Positions 36,301-45,265 of a stretch of 64,000 nt of DNA are shown here, piece by piece (positions within the stretch are counted from its first letter, which is position 1; the number at the start of each line of letters is the position of its first letter). The DNA is from Closterium sp. NIES-65. Taxonomy: Eukaryota; Streptophyta; Zygnematophyceae; Desmidiales; Closteriaceae. The stretch spans positions 930,001 to 994,000 of the forward strand of contig CANXME010002192.1 of assembly GCA_948144175.1 (NCBI GenBank), in the 5' to 3' direction. A program made the position numbers and the translations under genes. The notes beneath the pieces are model-generated. The model did no database searches. It was not told the origin of the DNA and saw only the letters and a list, made by a program, of their open reading frames with translations.

Positions 36301-39300
36301 CCCTTCCCCTTTTGTTCCCCTTCCCCTTTTGTTCCCCTTCCCCTTTTGTGCCCGTTCCCCTTTTGTTCCCCTTCCCCTTTTGTGCCCCTTCCCCTTTTGT
36401 TCCCCTTCCCCTTTTGTTCCCCTTCCCCTTTTGTGCCCCTTCCCCTTTTGTTCCCCTTCCCCTTTTGTTCCCCTTCCCCTTTTGTGCCCGTTCCCCTTTT
36501 GTTCCCCTTCCCCTTTTGTGCCCCTTCCCCTTTTGTTCCCCTTCCCCTTTTGTTCCCCTTCCCCTTTTGTTCCCCTTCCCCTTTTGTGCCCCTTCCTCTT
36601 TTGTGCTCCATACCATCTTGTTCTCCTGCCACTTGTGCTCGTTGCCTCTACCCTACCTCTCTCCCCTGCCTCTCCTGCGTACCTCTCGCCCCCTCTCCTG
36701 GCCCCTCCCTCCTGCCATGACCCCTCCCTCCTGCCATGACCCCTCCCTCCTGCCATGACCCCTCCCTCCTGCCATGACCCCTCCCTCCTGCCATGGCCCC
36801 TCCATAATCCTCGAGCCTCATCACTTGTTCCGATTCCCCTCCCTCCCTCCCCTTTCCCCCCCTCCTGCCTCCCAGGTCCCAGCGCCCCTCTCCGCCCTGC
36901 TGGCTCTCGCCAACCGCCTTGTATCAGCCGATGCTGTAATTAGACTCACGCAAGTGGAGGGCACAGGGATGGTCATCCCTCTCTCTCTCCTCGCTTCTGG
37001 AGGGAGAGGAGGGAGAGGAGGAGGGGGAGGGGGAGGGGGAGGAGGGGATGGTTTTGATGCGGGGGAAGGTCCGGACGGCATGGACTCGGCGTTTTCTGCC
37101 GCCCGCCAGCTGGCGCTGTGCGTGGAGCTGCCAGCGCTGCAGTGTGCGGGGCTAAGGATGATGCTGGCCGCGCTGCAGGGCGTGAGGAAGTGAGTGTGAA
37201 GGGATGGAGAGAGTGAGAACATGAGTGTGAAGGGTTGAATGGGATGGAGTGAGAAAGTGGGTGTGGTGTGTTGGTTAGAGCTGAAAATTGAGTGCTGATG
37301 AAGTGATAATATGTTGTGCTAAGGAAGTGAGAAAAAACAGTGAATTTTCGAAATTGTACCATGCACCTTATACATTTCCATCCTCTCCCCCTTCCCCTTC
37401 CCCCACTTCCTTCCCCTCGTGCCTCCTTCCTCCGTTTTCCTCCGTTTTTCTCAGCCACATCCTGCCCCATGCAGCCACCATCTCACACACGCTTGTATCA
37501 GCCTTTCGCCGAGCAGCAGCAGCGGGGGACGACGCCACAGCGCTGCCATTCAAGGTGCTGCTCTACCGCACGGCCACACAGTACCTCTATGCGCTGGGCG
37601 CCGGTAAGTCCCATCTAAGGTTATTTTCGTACATGGCAGCTGCAGCAGCAAGGGGGGATGACGCCACAGCACTGCCCTTCAAGGCACTTCTCTATTGCAC
37701 GGCCACGCAATACCTATATGCCCTGGGTGCAGGTAAGCCCTTTCAGGTTTATTTTCTTACATGGCAGCTGCAGGGGGGGAGCAGACGACGCCACAGCACT
37801 GCCCTTCAAGGCGCTGCTCTACCTCACGGCCACACAGTACCTCTATGCGCTGGGCGCGGGTGAGTGTTAAGATGTGTCGGACCTGGGCGCTACTGACTCG
37901 CCTCCTGCAATCAACACTGCCCTTCAAGGCGCTGCTCTACCGCACCACAAGCATGGCCACACAGTGTGTACTTCATGTGCACCATGCGCTGGTGCGTTGC
38001 ATATTTTTTTGAGTCGACTCAAAAAAAGGCGCTGCTCTACCGCACACCACAAGCATGGCCACACAGTGTGTACTTCATGTGCACCATGCGCTGGTGCGTT
38101 GCATATTTTTTTGAGTCGACTCAAAAAAAGGCGCTGCTCTACCGCACACCACAAGCATGGCCACACAGTGTGTCCTTCATGTGCAGCATGCGCTGGTGCG
38201 TTGCATATTTTTTTGAGTCGACTCAAAAAAAGGCGCTGCTCTACCGCACCACAAGCATAGCATGGCCACACAGTGTGTCCCTTATGTGCACCATGCGCTG
38301 GTGCGTTGCTTGCAGTGCCTCTTCTGTCGCACTGCCACCCACCTGTCTGTTTGTACCGTTCCGTACCCCCCAACAGCGCCCTTCTAGGTACTGCCCTACA
38401 GCACGGCCACGCTGCTACAATGTTCCTCTATGCCTGAGCCTCGTCCTTCTAGGTCCTTCCTGATTCGTTGCATCCTGCAGTCAGCTACCCCACCTCGTCC
38501 CATCTCCTCCTTCCCCCTCCCCCCTTCCGCCCGTTACAGGCATGATGACACAGATCGCCCCCATAGTGGTGGGGCGGGGCATCACAGACCTCAAGGAGAC
38601 CGTGGTCACGTCCCCCATACCTATCCCTTTCCCTTGCCCTTTCCTCTCCGCTCTATCCCCTCCCACCTACCACACCCTCCCCCTCCACCAGGCATGATGA
38701 CGCAGATCGCCCCAATAGTGGTGGGGCGGGGCATCACAGACCTCAAGCAGGCCGTGCCGGCACTCTTCTCCCCAACCAACCAGCGTTCGCCAGGTGGCAG
38801 CATGGCATTCGACGCCGCTCCCGGCGCGGCAGCAGGCAGCGGGAAGCTGGGCGGAGCGGGCAGCGGAGGGGGAAGTGCAGGGGGAGGGGCGGGGGGAGGT
38901 GCAACTGGGGCAGGTGTTATCTCGGGCAGTCGGTGCCTGCAAACCGTTGATCTGCAGATCGCCATTCTGGAGGCTCTTGAGGCGCTGCTGGTGGCGGTGA
39001 GTGTGAGGGGAAGGGGAAGAGTGAGAAGGGGTGTGGTGGGGGAGTGTGTGGTGGTGACTTTGTTCGAGGGGGGAGAGTGTGAGGGGGCGTGAGTGGAACA
39101 GGGAAAGTGTGGAGGGGGGGTGTGAGAGTGGGAGAGGGTGTGGGGCTGGGCGGGAGTGTGGGGAGGGGCAGAGTATGTGTGAGAAGGGGTTGAGGTTGCA
39201 GGGGGGATAGAGTGTGCGTGCCTCGATCCGGTGGGTTCAGTTCAGTGTGCGTCCATCCATGCAGCTGCCTCTCCATCCATCCATCCCCCTTTCTCTTTCC

Positions 39301-42006
39301 ACTCTCAGTGTGGCCGCTTGCTACCTTGTGGGTCACTCACATGCACAGAGCTCACTTCTGTACTTCCCGACGTTGCAGGGAGTTTTTGAGAATTCTTTAC
39401 ATAGCTCACATTGCTACCCTGCACAGAGCTCACTTCTGTACTTCCCACTCACTCTCCTCTTTGTCAACTCCCCTGCACTCTCCTCTCAGGGTGGCCCTCT
39501 GTTACCGGAGCACTGGCGCATGGAGGTCGACGCAGCACTCACCTGCATGAAACTCACATGCATTTTGTTCTCCCCTCCCCTCCCTTCCCGTCCCCTCTCC
39601 TCATCTTCCCACCAATCCCAGGGCGGCCCTCTGTTACCGGAGCACTGGCGCATGGAGGTCGACGCAGCACTCACCTGCACCGCTGCCATTGCCCTCGGCA
39701 CCGGCGGTTACGACTCCAATTTCAACTCCACTCACGGTTACAACTCCGGTTACAGCTCCCCCAGCACACACGCGCACATGCCCTGGACGCCTGGGTCGGA
39801 CCGTGCAATCAGATCGCTCCAGCTAGCAGCATCGCGTGCGCTCCTAGCCTCCCTCCTAGCCCCATGCAAATACCGCCCACCGTACCTCGGGCAAGCACTC
39901 AGAATCTTCCGGCAGGGGAGGCAACAGCTGGGGACGGAGGTAGCTGCGCTCTGCTCCTTTGCTCTGCTGGCTCTCGAGCCGGTGTTGCATCCCAGGTGTC
40001 TCCCCCATTCGTCCTCCATCCACCCGCTCTCGTCGCTGCTCGTCCCGTCGCAACCCCCGCCGAACCTGCAGCAGCAGCAGATGCGGCAGCAGGAGCAATT
40101 GCAACAGGAGCATTTACAGCAGCAGCAGATTTTGGGCGGCTCACCCGCCCCTTCTGCCAGCCGGCCGGCCAGTTCCAACAGCCTGCTGCCGCCTGCCGCC
40201 CAGACAACTCTCGCCGCCCCTGCTGCCGCCCAGCTGCCGGTCCCTGGCTCTATGGCCATGAATCTCTCTGCTGCTGTGGGAGGGGGTGCTGCAGGGGGGA
40301 TGGGCGGAGGTATGGTGGGGGCAATGGGTGGGGGCATGGGCGGAGGGATGGGCGGAGGTATGGTGGGGGCAATGGGTGGGGGCATGGGCGGGGGGATGGG
40401 GGATGGAGGAGCAGGGGGAGGAGGTGGAGTGGGGGCGTATGGGGGGATGCTTGGAGCAGCTGGGGGAGGTGGTGGAGGGTTCACAGGGGGAATGGGCGGG
40501 GGGATGGGTGGAGGGATGGGCGGAGGAATGGGCGGGGGGATGGGAAGAGGGATGGGCGGAGGAATGGGTGGGGGGATGGGAGGGGGGATGGAGGGCGGAA
40601 TGGGTGGTGGTGCCACAGGGCTTGGAGTGCTGGGTGGCGATGTTTGGCCGTTAGCGGACCTGTGGACGGAAGTGGACGGGTACGGCACATTCGGGCACGA
40701 CCTGATGGAGATCGGGGGAGGCGCATCTGGTGCAGGTGGAACTGGTGGGGCCGGGGCAGGTGGAACTGGTGCAGGCGTGACTGGCATGGTCACCACAGGG
40801 GGACAGGCAGGTACGGGAGAAGCTGGGGGGGCATCTGGCGGGTTTGGGTCCATGGAGGGACAAGCAGCAGCAGCAGCAGCCATGCCTATGGATACTGATG
40901 GGGCTGCTGGTCCTGTTGCCGCTCCTGCCATGCCCATGGCCCCTCCTCCTGCGCCTCCTCCTCCTGCCCCCAAGGATGTGCGGGCTGCAGCTGCTACGGC
41001 CACTGCTGCTGCTGCTAATACTGCTGCTGCACCACCAGAGGAAGCAGCAGCAGGAGCAGCAGGAGCGGGTGCAGCACCTGCGGTTTCATCACAGAGTGAC
41101 AAAGGAAGTGGGGGGCGAGGGAGAGGAGCGAACCAACGAGGGAAAGGGGCAGCAGCAGGAGCAGGAGGAGGGGGCGGAACAGGGGGAGAAGGTGGAGCAG
41201 AGAAGGGAGGGAAGCGTAGAGATGTGGGGAAGGAGATTTTTATAAAGACGCTCGCGCCGGCTGTGGCCCGATTCCTTAGTGCCAATGACCCCTCCTCCAT
41301 CTCTGCCTCTGCTGGTGCTTCCCCCTCCGTGTCTGCTGCTCCTGCTGGCAGCAGTGGGTCTGCTGGTAAGAGCAGGAGAGGGGCTGCTAAAAACGACCAA
41401 GGCACTGCTGCTGCTGCTGGTGCTGCCGCTGCTGCCAGTGGTGGGGCTGGTGGTGGGTCTACAGGCGGATCAGGGTCAGGGAAGCAGGAGAATGAACAGG
41501 CTCAGACTGGAGGAGGTTCGGCGCTCGCAGGTTCGGCACCTGCAGGTTCGCATGGATACGGGGCAAGGAAGGTGGTAACCACTGTGGAGGAGGCGGATGC
41601 TGCTGGGCTGGAGGCTGCTAGGAGGGCGAGGGAGTCCCGAACCAAGGCTGCTGCCATGGCTCGCATGCTGCAGGAGTCTGGCTACCTGGGGACTGGAGGC
41701 TCGGGAACTCCAGGTTCGGGTGCTGCAGGTCTGGGGACTGCGGGTTCGGGTTTGGGCTCCGGTAAGGTTGGAGGTTCGGGACAAGAAGGGCAAGCTGGTT
41801 CTGCAGCTGGTGTTGGGGGAAATGCTGCTGCTGCTGGTGCTACTGCTGCTGCTGCTTCTGGTAGTGGTGGTGGTTGTGGTGGTGGTGGTGGTGGGAGAGG
41901 GGCATCTGGTGGTGCTGCAACTTCAGTTGCTCCATCAACTGGAGCTGATTCTGACTCTGATGGCCCGTTGCCTGAAATTGTAGTTGAGGATGACCTTGAG
42001 TTCTGA
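30399..42006 (+). CDS. PELP1/RIX1-like 60S ribosome maturation protein (12 exons)
   Basis: Twelve exons with matching phases and GT/AG sites: 30399-30491, 31571-31804, 32212-32567, 32854-32968, 33544-33615, 33794-33853, 34481-34610, 35865-36199, 36876-37189, 37455-37603, 38692-38996, 39622-42006, giving about 1515 residues. The order of conserved segments follows plant PELP1 as I know it: DPRLRLRLLQSLL with VDAW (exon 2), ATCAES and ADLFSR (exon 3), AGKLWPFL (exon 4), LLLRSFPSS (exon 5), SKLCSPNAP (exon 6), LPRASGDPALW (exon 7), CVELPALQCAGLRMM (exon 9), HILPHAA (exon 10), MMTQIAPIVV (exon 11), and the acidic end DSDGPLPEIVVEDDLEF. In known systems PELP1/Rix1 works with TEX10/Ipi1 and WDR18/Ipi3 in ITS2 processing and pre-60S maturation in the nucleolus. 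Exon 3 has a Glu/Lys/Gly tract; exon 12 a Gly/Met- and Ala/Gly-rich tail, longer than usual. Exon 2, 3 and 12 boundaries could shift. Confidence 0.82.
30874..31570 (+). repeat. Tandem upstream copies of PELP1 exon 2 with acceptor sites
   Basis: Units like the start of exon 2 (GACCCCCGCCTGCGCCTG...) begin after an AG at 31316, 31139 and 30958. A poorer piece begins at 30874. The true exon starts at 31571. The units at 31139 and 31316 lie 432 and 255 bases upstream of it, both multiples of three, with the frame open throughout. The unit at 30958 is out of phase. The copies differ in sequence, so they are old duplications, not assembly echoes. Confidence 0.85.
33061..33134 (+). repeat. 30-bp tandem repeat in PELP1 intron 4
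   Basis: Two identical units starting ACTCTCTGCCACTGGCAG (33061-33090 and 33091-33120) and a partial third. The unit holds a short inverted repeat, CTGCCA/TGGCAG. Confidence 0.9.
33386..33483 (+). repeat. (CCCT)n/(CCTT)n microsatellite in PELP1 intron 4
   Basis: About 98 bp of pyrimidine 4-bp repeat lies 60 bp before the exon 5 acceptor. It would serve as a very long polypyrimidine tract. Confidence 0.9.
34163..34480 (+). repeat. Two upstream copies of PELP1 exon 7 start
   Basis: TCCTGCTGCAGCCTGCTCGT begins after a CCAG acceptor at 34163, 34333 and 34481. Only the third runs on to a donor (GAGGATG then GTAAGC at 34611). The first two decay after about 90-100 bp. Their spacing (170 and 148 bp) is not a multiple of three. 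Confidence 0.85.
34651..34926 (+). repeat. 23-bp minisatellite, 12 copies, PELP1 intron 7
   Basis: Twelve head-to-tail, apparently identical copies of a 23-bp unit starting ACCAGTGTTACCATGCATGG. Because 23 is not a multiple of three, all three frames stay open and mimic a repeat protein. It contains the palindrome CCATGCATGG. Confidence 0.95.
34927..35087 (+). repeat. Fourth partial exon 7 copy and 24-bp donor-site repeat
   Basis: After the minisatellite comes a diverged copy of the second half of exon 7 ending TTTGAGGATG at 35019, with a GTAAGG donor. The last 24 bp, GTAAGGGGCG followed by TGGATTTGAGGATG, are repeated at 35020, 35044 and partly at 35068. This gives a ladder of donor sites 24 bp apart. 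Confidence 0.85.
35146..35310 (+). repeat. 9-bp and 16-bp tandem repeats, PELP1 intron 7
   Basis: GGTCTCTCT (9 bp) repeats from about 35146 to 35246, with two variants reading GTTCTCTCT. A 16-bp unit, GTGTGAGCTGGCATAG, repeats at about 35268-35310. Confidence 0.85.
35441..35572 (+). repeat. 22-bp minisatellite, 6 copies, PELP1 intron 7
   Basis: Six apparently identical copies of GCTTTGCTATGCTGCCATGT plus GT, 22 bp each, all on the same strand with no spacers. Confidence 0.95.
35596..35741 (+). repeat. 51-bp direct repeat with hairpin arms, then (CCCT)n
   Basis: Two 51-bp units begin at 35596 and 35647 with GTAAGGCGTGAG, and a partial third begins at 35698. Each unit carries inverted arms TATATTGGAG and CTCCAATATA. 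A CCCT run fills about 35709-35741. Confidence 0.9.
36297..36606 (+). repeat. 17-bp minisatellite, PELP1 intron 8
   Basis: About 18 copies of a 17-bp unit close to CCCCTTCCCCTTTTGTT, with a GTGCC variant mixed in. It is strictly pyrimidine-rich on this strand. Long frames on both strands come from the repeat. Confidence 0.95.
36702..36796 (+). repeat. 19-bp tandem repeat, PELP1 intron 8
   Basis: Five copies of CCCCTCCCTCCTGCCATGA, the last slightly changed, lie shortly before the exon 9 acceptor. Confidence 0.9.
37604..37860 (+). repeat. Two downstream copies of PELP1 exon 10 with donor sites
   Basis: Exon 10 ends at 37603 (GGCGCCG, then GTAAGT). Two near-copies of its last 100 bp follow. 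One ends GGTGCAG with donor GTAAGC at 37733, the other ends with donor GTGAGT at 37860. The first copy ends 129 bp after the normal exon end, a multiple of three, with the frame open. The second is out of phase. Confidence 0.85.
37917..38300 (+). repeat. 102-bp tandem repeat of exon 10 fragment with 24-bp palindrome
   Basis: Four units carry a piece of exon 10 (GGCGCTGCTCTACCGCAC) and ATGCGCTGGTGCGTTGC. Three of the joins hold the perfect palindrome TTTTTTTGAGTCGACTC plus seven A, at 38004, 38106 and 38208, exactly 102 bp apart. Confidence 0.9.
38540..38691 (+). repeat. Upstream copy of PELP1 exon 11 start
   Basis: GCATGATGACACAGATCGCC follows a TTACAG acceptor at 38540 and matches the start of exon 11 (38692) for about 59 bp before diverging. 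The spacing of 152 bp is out of phase, so use of this acceptor would change the frame unless spliced out. Confidence 0.8.
39490..39621 (+). repeat. Upstream copy of PELP1 exon 12 start, in phase
   Basis: The first 60 bases or so of exon 12 (GGPLLPEHWRMEVDAALTC) occur also at 39490 after a CTCTCAG acceptor, almost unchanged. The two starts are 132 bp apart, and the frame is open between them, so either acceptor gives a valid protein. Confidence 0.85.
40278..40610 (+). repeat. Coding GGMGGGM repeat in PELP1 exon 12
   Basis: Imperfect repeats of GGGATGGGCGG-type units encode Gly-Gly-Met-Gly repeats of about 100 residues. Other family members as I know them do not have this, and it is likely a disordered region. 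Confidence 0.85.
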
Positions 42007-42660
42007 GACTTGCTGCTCTTGACGTTTAGCCAGTGATAATATATATTTGGCCAGCTTATATTTGCAGGTGTTCTGTAGCCTCCGTAAGGTCATGCTGATT
42101 CCAGTATGAACTTGCAGGATTCAGCACTCATGATTCAGAATCAAGTGTCCAATACTAGATTATCATATGATACCACACCTACTCGGTCTCCCTTATTGCA
42201 TCCAAGACATACAGTGCATGTTGTGAATATTAGGGAAAAAATGCTCAGCGTATATTCCAATTCGAACGATCACATCAAGACACCAATGGCACTACTACTC
42301 AACTAGTTAGGAGGCACATCAACCATGGCAGAGGGCCAGCAGCATCCTGCACTGGGAGATGGCCAAAAAAATCGCAGCACCTTATGCAGCAAGGCACAGA
42401 TGTCTGCGGTAATACCACTCAATCATAAAGCCTAGAGCAGGCCCTGTACACGTCAACAGTCACCAATCAGGTGCCTGCTAAAGGCGAAAACGGTCAGATT
42501 CGCACAGCATAGCAGAAAATTCCACGCGCGGATGCGGTGACGATGCAACACTCTCGCGAAGCCGCGGTGGACGACGCACGAGCTGCTCGCTGTCTGTTCC
42601 TTATCATCCGCAAGTTATTGCACGTGCGGTAACCAGAATCATTCACACTGCCATGCTGTC
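42007..42660. other. Intergenic region between convergent genes
   Basis: The 654 bp between the PELP1-like stop and the FAF-like stop hold the 3' untranslated regions of two convergent genes. The stretch is AT-richer than its surroundings, with ATAATATATAT near 42037. No other gene is recognised. Confidence 0.5.
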
Positions 42661-43392
42661 TCAGCGAGCGACAGTGACCTGGTCGAAATCTCTCGGAAGA
42701 GTCTGCGACCGCGACAGGTTACGCGGTGCAGTCGTCAGTGTCACAGCAGGAACAGAGCTGCTTCCGCTCACCGCCTTCCTCAGCGAAGGCTCGAACGGAG
42801 ACCTGGATGGACTCGAACACACGCTGCCGTTAACCGATGCATCCAGTGACGCGTACGATCCAGAGAAGCGGCGAGAGCTCGAAGCCGACGATGGAGGGCT
42901 TAACTCTGAATTCGGAGACCGAATAGAGCCGCTGGGCGTGAGTCGTCCCGATGGTGACATCGAGGGTCCGCGGTGGGTCTTTTCCATCATAAGACGGCCG
43001 TTTTGCCGGACGCACCGGATGGCGACGGGGGAAATAGTCCGAATCTCCATTAGGGTTACGTGGCCGTTCTTCCTGACGGGATGGACTGTGACTCCGGACC
43101 GGATGCAAGGGAGCGAACGGAAGGATTGACCATGGTTGCTGTGGCTTTGTTGTTGGCGGCCGGACGATTGTCGGGAAAGGTGGAGTTTTGAGGTCGATGA
43201 TGGTTGCTGGTGTTGGTGGTGGTCGTGGAAGTCAGCGTGTGAAATGGAAGTTTGCGAAGGCGGTGAGAGAGGCTGGGCAGACGCCGCTGCTGAGCAGCTG
43301 TCGATGAAGTCAGGGTATGACGCTTGACGGAAATTCACGGGCTCTGAGGTAAAGTCTTCGCACATGTATGAACTGGTTAAAGCAACAGCCAT
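42661..43392 (-). CDS. FANTASTIC FOUR (FAF)-like protein
   Basis: This is an intronless frame of 243 residues. The start chosen is the first in-frame ATG (MAVALTSSYMCEDF). The N-terminal half is Ser/Gln/His-rich and looks disordered. Residues 91-137 read FRSLPCIRSG, then VTVHPVRKNGHVTLMEIR, then AIRCVRQNGRLMME. This repeats the FAF-domain pattern of a P/L-x-S start, an R-x-[DN]-G-hydrophobic strand and a second R-x-[DN]-GRL strand. The C-terminal part is Ser/Pro/Arg-rich. In Arabidopsis, FAF proteins influence shoot meristem size. A role in this organism cannot be inferred. It converges with the PELP1-like gene. A TATATAC stretch at about 43871 on this strand would imply a 5' leader of some 480 bp, which is weak evidence. 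The domain call rests on remembered pattern only. Confidence 0.55.
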   Translation of the reverse strand: MAVALTSSYMCEDFTSEPVNFRQASYPDFIDSCSAAASAQPLSPPSQTSISHADFHDHHQHQQPSSTSKLHLSRQSSGRQQQSHSNHGQSFRSLPCIRSGVTVHPVRKNGHVTLMEIRTISPVAIRCVRQNGRLMMEKTHRGPSMSPSGRLTPSGSIRSPNSELSPPSSASSSRRFSGSYASLDASVNGSVCSSPSRSPFEPSLRKAVSGSSSVPAVTLTTAPRNLSRSQTLPRDFDQVTVAR

Positions 43393-45265
43393 GGTGGAAG
43401 TCTCTAAAATGGAACTCGTGGAGTTGCTAGAAAAGCGTTGGTTTTGTTGCTCAAGTAGCTAGTTAGAGCAGACAGGGAAGTTGAGCAGGGTTGGTTTTCT
43501 AAGGTCAGGGTTGGTGGAGATTGGGAGGAGGATGAGGGTTTGAGCGAACGGCTGAAACAACCAGCAGAGCAGAAGCAACAAGAACGATTGTGGCTTCAAC
43601 GGCTAAACTGGCGAAACGGTGAACAAATAGTGCAACGCGACGCCCTTGGGATCGTCTGCTTGTGGTTGGAAGGTGGAAAATGCTGCTCCACGCAGGGGAA
43701 ATCTGGGTGTGGTTGGTGCCAGGTGGGAACGCACGGCTCTGAAACAGTGAACTTTCCCCAGCCTCACACCAAAGAAGTGGATAGAATTAATGTCGCGACG
43801 ACAGTCATAACTACACGTAAATTTTCCAGGAGTGTCCCCATTTTGTTTATGATCCATAAGGAAGGTTCTGTATATACCCCAGTTCCTTTTGAGTATGGTC
43901 CAGAATAAATATCGTGGCGGGAGGTTTTGGTGACAAGTGTACTAAGGGTCAGATTTCACCAGGGGCTACTTCTAGATTGAGTAGAACATGATGGAATGTT
44001 TAGTAGAAATGCAGGAGTGGCATATTGCGGTCAAAAAAGGAGTTTACCCCGAAATATTCACAGGAGGTGGCACACGTCCAATCTAACAGCTGTTTCTCCA
44101 AAGTTGTAGTTCTAAGGACGTGATGCAGATCAGGCGATCGATCGCCTCAGATCGTCCGATCGGGTCGGCTCGGATCAGATTGCATGAGATTGCCCCAATT
44201 TTCGGCAGAGATGGTTACCGTTCGCGAATATCGCCAAACCCCGCGATCATCTGTTGATTGCGATAGATCGCAAGCGTCCGATCGCAATCGACAGATTGCC
44301 CCCGATTGCATGCGATTGCCTCAAAATACCTCTGCGGCTTCTTGGAAATGGTAGATTGCCCCAGTCTGACGCCATCGCACTCAGATCGGGCCAATCTGTA
44401 CCGCGTCCTAAACCATCTGTGACGTCACCGAAGTGACCTTCCTAAGTTTAATAGTCTTGATTACTTTTAGTGCATTTGTGCAGGGTGTTCCGGGCTTGAT
44501 TTTAACATCTCTGTTGCTTACTCTGAGGGCTGATGGTGCAATCACACCGATCTAGAAACTCCAATCTAGAACCTCGTCGGGCAACGAGCGCCGCGACTGT
44601 TTATCCGCAACACATGTGGCTGTGATCGGATGAGGAGGTGGAGCTGTTGGAGCGCATTTAACCGCGTCGCGGCTAGCCATATCCATGGCGCTCGTTCCCA
44701 GCTGCCAGCGACAAGCTCCCCTGAAATGCGTCACCACTCCGCGACGTGAGCCATCTCCAAGAAAGCTTGCGTGGCATGAGGGCCTCCAACCCTTGGAAGC
44801 CACGACTCTGCGTTTTATTCACGGGAAAAATGTTCGCTGTTTTGTGGTGGTGGTGATGGTAGGGTGGTCCCGGAGAAGTACTGTAGAATGGGAACATCCA
44901 ATCCCAAAGCTCTAACAACCCCAAAAACAAGGCGGAAAGGCAGGAAACTGCACGGATGCAAAGCCAATGATCGCCTTGGCGTCGCCATCTCATCTCATGA
45001 CAAACTACCACACCACATGCTCCTCCCCCCGCTCCTCAAGACCACAAACTAATGAAGCGATGGCAGATCGCCTCCACGGCGGGAGGGCTATCTTGCGGCC
45101 AAGCGCCGCCGAAGGGATCAGATATTCACCACAAGCAGGTGTGGTGTTCGAGCAAGAGTAAATCCTTCAACAACCGGACGTGACACAAAGGAACGAAATA
45201 CTCCGAAACCACAAAAGATATGTTACTATTATTCGGAATAAATGTTACATGGGGAATTCTAATGT
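43393..45265. other. Intergenic region, no gene recognised
   Basis: It presumably holds the FAF-like promoter and leader in the first 500 bp. About 44120-44420 is rich in GATCG and GATTGC words. No frame on either strand has a recognisable domain. The stretch ends at the LTR of element C. Confidence 0.5.

Noticed and set aside
36159-36758. Several long frames on both strands with KGEGEQKG or PFCSPSPFV repeats
   Set aside because: They are products of the 17-bp intron minisatellite.
39750-41405. 551-residue Pro-rich frame on the minus strand
   Set aside because: It is the antisense of the Gly-rich exon 12 of the PELP1-like gene, without any recognisable domain.
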